Below, in pieces: positions 58,993-64,000 of a stretch of 64,000 bases of DNA. The notes beneath the pieces are model-generated. The model had not been told where the DNA came from and did no database searches. It worked only from the letters and a program-made list of their open reading frames with translations. The stretch lies in the NCBI GenBank assembly GCA_044239865.1, contig JBIIAO010000001.1, positions 868,001-932,000 of the forward strand, in the 5' to 3' direction. Source of the DNA: CAIZGX01 sp044239865 (lineage in GTDB: Bacteria; Bacteroidota; Bacteroidia; Flavobacteriales_D; Sanyastnellaceae). The position numbers and the translations under genes were made by a program. Each line of letters starts with the position of its first letter. The stretch's first letter is position 1.

Positions 58993-61536
58993 CTATTTCT
59001 TAATTACACGGATGGTAATGTTTGAATTGTTGTTGTTAAGATTCACGAAGTAAACTCCGCTTTCTAAGTTGCTAGTGTCGATAGTATGGAACATGTTTCC
59101 AGCGTTTACAGCGAATGCTTCAGCAGAAACGATTTGTCCAGCGACATTGAAAATCGTAGCATTCATCATACCTGAATCGAAAGAGCTGAATTGAATGTTC
59201 AATTCGTTTTCTGTTGGATTAGGGAAAACCATTAGGTCTTCGAAAGCAACGTTTTCAGAAACTGAAACGCTTGTCAAGTTGATTGTGAATGTGTTTGAAC
59301 AATCTCCGTTCGTTGCAGTAAGAACAACTGTGAAGTCACCACCTGTTGAATAAGTATATGATGGGTTAGCTGAAGTCGAAGTGTTTCCGTCACCGAAATC
59401 CCAAGAGTAAGAAGATGCGTTGGTTGAGTTGTTTAAGAACTGAACCGTGAAGCTTCCGATCGATTGATTGAAAGAAGCGTCAGCTGTTGGAGTTGGATTT
59501 ACATTGATTAAAATTGGAGTTGATGAACCAACACCGTTACATGCATCTGTGTTTGTTACATTCACTGTGTAAAGTCCTTCTTGAGCAGCTTCGATTGTCT
59601 GAGTTGTTTCTGCAAGAGCAGATCCGTTGAATGTCCAAGCATATGAATCAGAAGCAGATGCTGTCAATGTTACCGCAGAACCATCGCAGATTGAAGTGCT
59701 TCCGTTCGCAGAGATTGTTGGGATTGGAGAATCACTTACGTTTACACTAATAGTGTTTGAAGAAGCTGAACATCCGTTAGCATCTGTGTACTCTAAAGAG
59801 TAATCACCCGTTGCAGATACAGTGATTGCATCTGAAGTAGCGTTTGTGTTCCAATCGTTACCACCCACTTGAGAAGAAGCGATTTCAACGCTTCCACCTG
59901 TGCAGAAAGAAGTACTTCCGTTTGCAGTGATAGAAACTGTTGGGTTCTCGTTTACAACTACAGTCAATTGATTTGAATTTGCAGTACATCCTTTGTTGTT
60001 ACGTGCAGTTACACTGTAGGTACCAGCCGTCATGAAATCTTGTGTTGAACCTGAAGCGCCGTTGTTACTCCACACGAACTCAGATGAAGCATCTGAAGAT
60101 GTCGCGTTTAATGTCACCATAGAACCGTCACAAATTGAAGTTGAACCTGTTGCAGAAATAGTCGCAGTAATTGCGTTGTTCATTGCTACAGAGTAATCTG
60201 CGTTTTGTGGATCCCACTCTGCCCAACAAGAAGTCCAGTCTTCTGAACCAATTGCACCACGGAAAGAAACTGGAGTAAAGAAAGCGTCTTGTAAGTATGA
60301 ATCTGTAAAATCTGCACCTGAAGCCAACTGAGAGTTAGCCTGAAGAGAGAAGTCAGGGTTTGAAAGGCTAATGCTATTCCAACCAAGTTCAGAACCGGTG
60401 TTCACCAATCCATTTGAATTTGCATTGAAGAAATTCGTAATGTTGAATGCACCATTTACGTTGTTTGGATTTGCTGTAGTTACAGTAGCCAAAGAATCGT
60501 TCATTTGTGCGATAATGTTATTCTTAAAACGAAGTGTATTAGCAGTTGCATTTCCTTGCGTTGATGCACTTTCGATTAGAAGTCCAACTGGATATCCAGC
60601 AAAGACACTGTTAAATGTGCTTGTCTCCGTTCTTCTTCTTAGGTGCAATGCACGCTTATAGTTTGAATTGATGGTGCTGTTGAACAAAAGCGGACCACCA
60701 ACAGTTACGTTTGAAAAATGTGCTTGCGTGTTTGGTGTCGCCATACTTCCACTTGCATCGTTATCTGACTCAAATCCGTTTGAACCTGATTGGTCAGCGA
60801 TTTGTGGATCGCGAAGAGCTATTGCAAATTGAACGTTACCGCGGTATCCGAAATCGGTATCGAAATCGTCATCCCAGTTGCGGAAGGAAATAATATTCTT
60901 CACGTTCACATTTCCACCGAACCACTCAAAAGCATCGTCACCGCAGTATGATACTTGAACGTGATCTATGGTTGTTCCATTACCAACTCCACACATGGTT
61001 ATACCGTTGATTTCAGAATTTGGTTGGAAAGGAATTCCTCCGAACTCTATACGAACATAACGAATGATACCTGAGTTATCATTGTTGTTTGGCATAGCTC
61101 CACCACCGTAGATAGAACCTACTCCACCTTCAACAATAGCTTCACCTGCAGCTGTTCCATTACCCGCGTTCGCTGGTGAATTCACTGCAGCTCTTCCACA
61201 AATAATTAATCCACCCCAGTCGCCATAGCTTCTTTGTCCGGCCGATTTCTGAGAAGTCATTACAATCGGTTGCTCTAGCGTTCCTTCAGCAAGAAGGTAT
61301 CCACTACGCTCGATAATCAAAGATCCTTTTGTTACCAAATCTCCTTTGATAATAGTACCCGGTTGAATTACCAAGGTGTCGTTAGCCGTAACCTTTACGA
61401 AACCTGAAAGGATGTAAATGTTGTTGTTAGTCCATGTGGTAGTTCCATTGATGTCAATGTTTCCACTTACCACAATCTGCGCCTGACTTGCAAATGCAGC
61501 CAACATGAGCGCGAAAGAGAATAAAAGTTTTTTCAT
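58993..61536 (-). CDS. Large T9SS-sorted surface protein with beta-helix and PKD domain
   Basis: A signal peptide (MKKLLFSFALMLAAFASQAQ) is followed by a parallel beta-helix-like region (about 20-430; GTIIKGDLVTKGSLIIERSG, GDWGGLIICG, GDDAFEWFGGNVNV), several Ig-like repeats rich in Ser/Thr (each near ANGSTSICDGS), a PKD domain (about 700-775; YSWDFGDGNTSTSANPSY) and a T9SS tail (VFPNPTENELNIQ). It is probably displayed on the surface. It follows a TonB-dependent receptor gene by 119 bp on the same strand. Confidence 0.83.
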   Translation of the reverse strand: MKKLLFSFALMLAAFASQAQIVVSGNIDINGTTTWTNNNIYILSGFVKVTANDTLVIQPGTIIKGDLVTKGSLIIERSGYLLAEGTLEQPIVMTSQKSAGQRSYGDWGGLIICGRAAVNSPANAGNGTAAGEAIVEGGVGSIYGGGAMPNNNDNSGIIRYVRIEFGGIPFQPNSEINGITMCGVGNGTTIDHVQVSYCGDDAFEWFGGNVNVKNIISFRNWDDDFDTDFGYRGNVQFAIALRDPQIADQSGSNGFESDNDASGSMATPNTQAHFSNVTVGGPLLFNSTINSNYKRALHLRRRTETSTFNSVFAGYPVGLLIESASTQGNATANTLRFKNNIIAQMNDSLATVTTANPNNVNGAFNITNFFNANSNGLVNTGSELGWNSISLSNPDFSLQANSQLASGADFTDSYLQDAFFTPVSFRGAIGSEDWTSCWAEWDPQNADYSVAMNNAITATISATGSTSICDGSMVTLNATSSDASSEFVWSNNGASGSTQDFMTAGTYSVTARNNKGCTANSNQLTVVVNENPTVSITANGSTSFCTGGSVEIASSQVGGNDWNTNATSDAITVSATGDYSLEYTDANGCSASSNTISVNVSDSPIPTISANGSTSICDGSAVTLTASASDSYAWTFNGSALAETTQTIEAAQEGLYTVNVTNTDACNGVGSSTPILINVNPTPTADASFNQSIGSFTVQFLNNSTNASSYSWDFGDGNTSTSANPSYTYSTGGDFTVVLTATNGDCSNTFTINLTSVSVSENVAFEDLMVFPNPTENELNIQFSSFDSGMMNATIFNVAGQIVSAEAFAVNAGNMFHTIDTSNLESGVYFVNLNNNNSNITIRVIKK

Positions 61537-61655
61537 TAGTTTGAATTTGTTTCCGCAAAATTGCCCCTTATTCTTTATGAGAAGATGATGAATAACTTAT
61601 GTATTCATTATTCAATTCTCAATAGAATGTTATGTGCTTTAAGAGAATGTTAAGC

Positions 61656-64000
61656 CTACTTCTTCTTTTGCGTCTGCTTTACATCCTCTCGGAATTTATA
61701 ACTGAGTGTTACACTCCAGTAATTACCTCGGTTGAAGTACTGCAAACGTTGATCATTGGCGCGACTTAACTTTCCATCTTGATTCGCATCTTGAAGGAAA
61801 ACGAAATCTTGTTTTAAGATATCCTGAACACCCGCGCGAACAGAAAATCCGTTTTTGAAAGACTTGGTAATGGTAATGTCTAACATGTCGCGAGACATTT
61901 CATAAACTTCTGGAATATCAGGAATACCTACAATGGTAACACGAGGACCTATGCGGTTGTACAATACCGTCACTTGCCATCCAGTGGAATCGTTGTCGTA
62001 ATACAATCCGCCATTAATAATATACGGAGACTGTCCAACCATTGGACGATTCGGATTCAATCCTGAAGCAACACCTTCGGCACTTACTTGAATGTCTGAC
62101 TTAATGAAAGAAGCATTCGCAACCACCGTTAAGTTCTGAAGTATTCTGTTGGCAGTCATTTCCTTCAACGACTTGCGAATATCGAATTCTACGCCATAGC
62201 TCGTTGCACCCAAAGCATTTCCAGGAGCGAAACTACGTGTTCCACCTGATCCAACGCCCGGCACGAAGTAAGGCTCAATCGGATTATTAAATTCTTTGTA
62301 GAACAATGCAGCGCTCAAATACTCTGTATTCGAAGGGTAATGTTCTATGCGTATGTCTGCGTTTGAATTGGTAGCGAAGGTCAAATTCGGATTACCTGTA
62401 TTGATGAAATTGTTTTCGAAATCATAGAAACTGAATGGCGCCAATTCACGAAACTCAGGTCTATTAACCGTTTTCCCGTATGCCGCTCTTAGCATTGTTT
62501 TCTTACTTAGCGTATATGAGACATTTATGGAAGGAAGGAAAACCAATGAATCTAATGATGCTTTAATAGGTGTACCTGTGATGTCAGCACTGGTCAAGAC
62601 TTGAGAGTTCTGCTCAAGTCTGATACCGCCCGAAACTGTCAATCTCTCGAAAGGTAACGTTAGCATAGCATAACCAGCATAGAGGTTTGAAGAAGCATGG
62701 TACCTGTCTGCTCCGCGCGTATCTTCTCCAAGGGTAAATCCCGTTGAATCTTGCATGTTAGAAGGCGCAAGAATGTTTGCAATACTTGTTGTGTCCTTGT
62801 TCCAATCGAAATTGAAAGCATCTATCACGTATCCTAAATTTCTTGAACCGAAATCGCGGTCTTTGTCTTCAATATAAAAACCAGCCTTAACAGTGGCAAA
62901 TTTAGGCTTCTCCTTATCCGAGTTTAATTGTTTCAGTTTATGCTCGTAATTGGCAGCGTATGTGCGCACATCTTCCTTCAGGCTCATAAATAGTCTTCCT
63001 GAATAAAATGGCTGCGCCACCGTTGTGAAGTAAGCATGAAAATTCTCGTCAGAACCATCCAATGGACGAGTGTAACGGATACGCTTCCAGTCAGGGTCGT
63101 TTCTTCTTGTTTGTGCGTAACCCAATGCCCAATTCAGGTTTCCCTTTCCATTAAACAATTCATGTGTTCCTGTTAATTGGGTATTGTACATGCGTCGCTC
63201 AGTGTAGCGGAATGAATATTCCTGACGGTAGTTTCCCTCTTCCAATGCACGACCTGTTCTGAAGGTGTTCGATTGCAAACCGTTTTGATTCAAGAAGTTT
63301 TTGAATTCGATAAAACTTTTATCAGTCTTGATTCCCCAATTGTGAAGCACACCCACATTGGCATTCTTCTGATAAATCATATCGTCGAAAGAGAATACGG
63401 TGTCACTAACTTGTGTCGCAGCGTCGAACACGTTGTAATCTAGTCGATGTGAATTTTGACGTTGAGCAGTTCTTGAATAACTAATCGCAGTAAAATTACC
63501 GAATTGAACTTTCTCTGTCTGAAAGCGCTTTCCAAAAGATACGTTCACACGACGATCGGGTAAGGCTGTTTCTGATTCATATCCCCACGTATTGGGAAGG
63601 GCTTGGCTCAGTGTTCTAGCTTCTTGATCCGAAATGTTGCTTGAAATATTGGCTGGGAAAATTGAAGGTAAATCACGCGTACCGTTATCGAAACCCAAAG
63701 CCTCTGACTTTGAATTCACATTGCTTAAAAACTCTTGCCCTGTTGTGTTCGAACGATAATTGGTTGCCATGCTAACGTCCAACGAAGTGTTGTAATCCGG
63801 AAAGTTTTTCGTGTAAACATTTATGGCGCCTCCAGCGAATTCACCGGGAAGATCCGGAGATGGTGATTTAAATATGAGGAAGCGATCGATTGCCTGACTC
63901 GGAATAAGATCGAAAGAGAATGAACGAACGTCTGGCTCCAAAGAAGGAACAAGAATTCCATTCATCATAACTGCATTGTAACGCTCGGTTAGTCCACGTA
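61656..64000 (-). CDS. TonB-dependent outer-membrane receptor, N-terminus beyond window
   Basis: The frame is open to the right edge; codons upstream of the ATG at 63968 read RGLTERYNAV, which continues the plug domain, so the true start lies outside. The plug ends DLPGEFAGGAINVYTK, and the remaining about 650 residues form the beta-barrel with many aromatic girdle strands, ending YWSVTLSYKFRED and a lysine tail. Such receptors import siderophores, vitamins or sugars. It probably functions with the T9SS protein encoded downstream, which is inference. Confidence 0.9.
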   Translation of the reverse strand, partial: RGLTERYNAVMMNGILVPSLEPDVRSFSFDLIPSQAIDRFLIFKSPSPDLPGEFAGGAINVYTKNFPDYNTSLDVSMATNYRSNTTGQEFLSNVNSKSEALGFDNGTRDLPSIFPANISSNISDQEARTLSQALPNTWGYESETALPDRRVNVSFGKRFQTEKVQFGNFTAISYSRTAQRQNSHRLDYNVFDAATQVSDTVFSFDDMIYQKNANVGVLHNWGIKTDKSFIEFKNFLNQNGLQSNTFRTGRALEEGNYRQEYSFRYTERRMYNTQLTGTHELFNGKGNLNWALGYAQTRRNDPDWKRIRYTRPLDGSDENFHAYFTTVAQPFYSGRLFMSLKEDVRTYAANYEHKLKQLNSDKEKPKFATVKAGFYIEDKDRDFGSRNLGYVIDAFNFDWNKDTTSIANILAPSNMQDSTGFTLGEDTRGADRYHASSNLYAGYAMLTLPFERLTVSGGIRLEQNSQVLTSADITGTPIKASLDSLVFLPSINVSYTLSKKTMLRAAYGKTVNRPEFRELAPFSFYDFENNFINTGNPNLTFATNSNADIRIEHYPSNTEYLSAALFYKEFNNPIEPYFVPGVGSGGTRSFAPGNALGATSYGVEFDIRKSLKEMTANRILQNLTVVANASFIKSDIQVSAEGVASGLNPNRPMVGQSPYIINGGLYYDNDSTGWQVTVLYNRIGPRVTIVGIPDIPEVYEMSRDMLDITITKSFKNGFSVRAGVQDILKQDFVFLQDANQDGKLSRANDQRLQYFNRGNYWSVTLSYKFREDVKQTQKKK

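Overview
The window looks like part of a Bacteroidota chromosome, most likely a Flavobacteriia-type aerobe. The evidence is: several secreted proteins with type IX secretion (T9SS) C-terminal sorting domains, a fused CcoN-CcoO cbb3 oxidase subunit, a YtxJ-type bacillithiol-system protein, TAnnTTTG-type promoters just upstream of start codons, almost no Shine-Dalgarno sequences, TonB-dependent receptors and a Rho with a large disordered insertion. No rRNA or tRNA genes were recognised.

Layout. 1-1018: 3' part of a VanW-family gene. 1401-10318: a tight cytochrome cbb3 oxidase locus (copper ATPase, ccoS, ccoNO, ccoQ, ccoP, ccoG, fixH, UreH/DsbD-like membrane protein). 10470-12739: a sensor kinase and a receiver-CRP fusion regulator on the opposite strand. 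12970-14496: a secreted three-FAS1 protein. 14561-16094: AlbA_2 protein, YtxJ and glutathione peroxidase. 16165-21261: an operon-like run of haem-oxygenase-like diiron protein, cupin, HAD phosphatase, class IV aminotransferase and M1 peptidase. 21333-24830: LytTR regulator, then clpS-TPR-GT4-bestrophin. 24932-28351: rho, DUF4199, a PorT-like barrel and DUF2752. 28329-33942: PD40 lipoprotein, dipeptidyl peptidase, PagL-like deacylase, GIN-domain lipoprotein and thioesterase. 34178-42537: dnaA, ZIP transporter, methyltransferase, SiaC-like protein, a large ABC exporter and a beta-helix lipoprotein. 42856-48665: HigBA toxin-antitoxin, GH65 phosphorylase, FadH-like reductase and a Nudix-type regulator. 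48662-57013: CotH protein, tryptophan 2,3-dioxygenase, orphan HepT-like protein, T9SS protein, polyvalent-kinase-like protein, ORF6N remnant, prmA and tpiA. 57186-64000: T9SS esterase, T9SS beta-helix/PKD protein and a TonB-dependent receptor cut by the window edge.

The most unusual signal is in the gaps between genes. At eight places there are arrays of tiny hairpins. A constant four-base spacer (GAAT or GAGG, or ATGA in one locus) alternates with a short inverted repeat whose stem sequence changes from unit to unit while both arms stay complementary. Loops are nearly always three bases, mostly TTC or TGC in the array's reading direction, and most arrays end in the same last unit (TC-TTC-GA then CGATT or CGTTT). 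A second family, built from AGTAGGAATTACG and AGTTCCAATTACG units around an AAAATC-TTC-GATTTT hairpin that also shows compensatory changes, often sits next to these arrays and supplies or touches the stop codons of several genes. These repeats, not a protein cluster, are the best candidate for something undescribed here.
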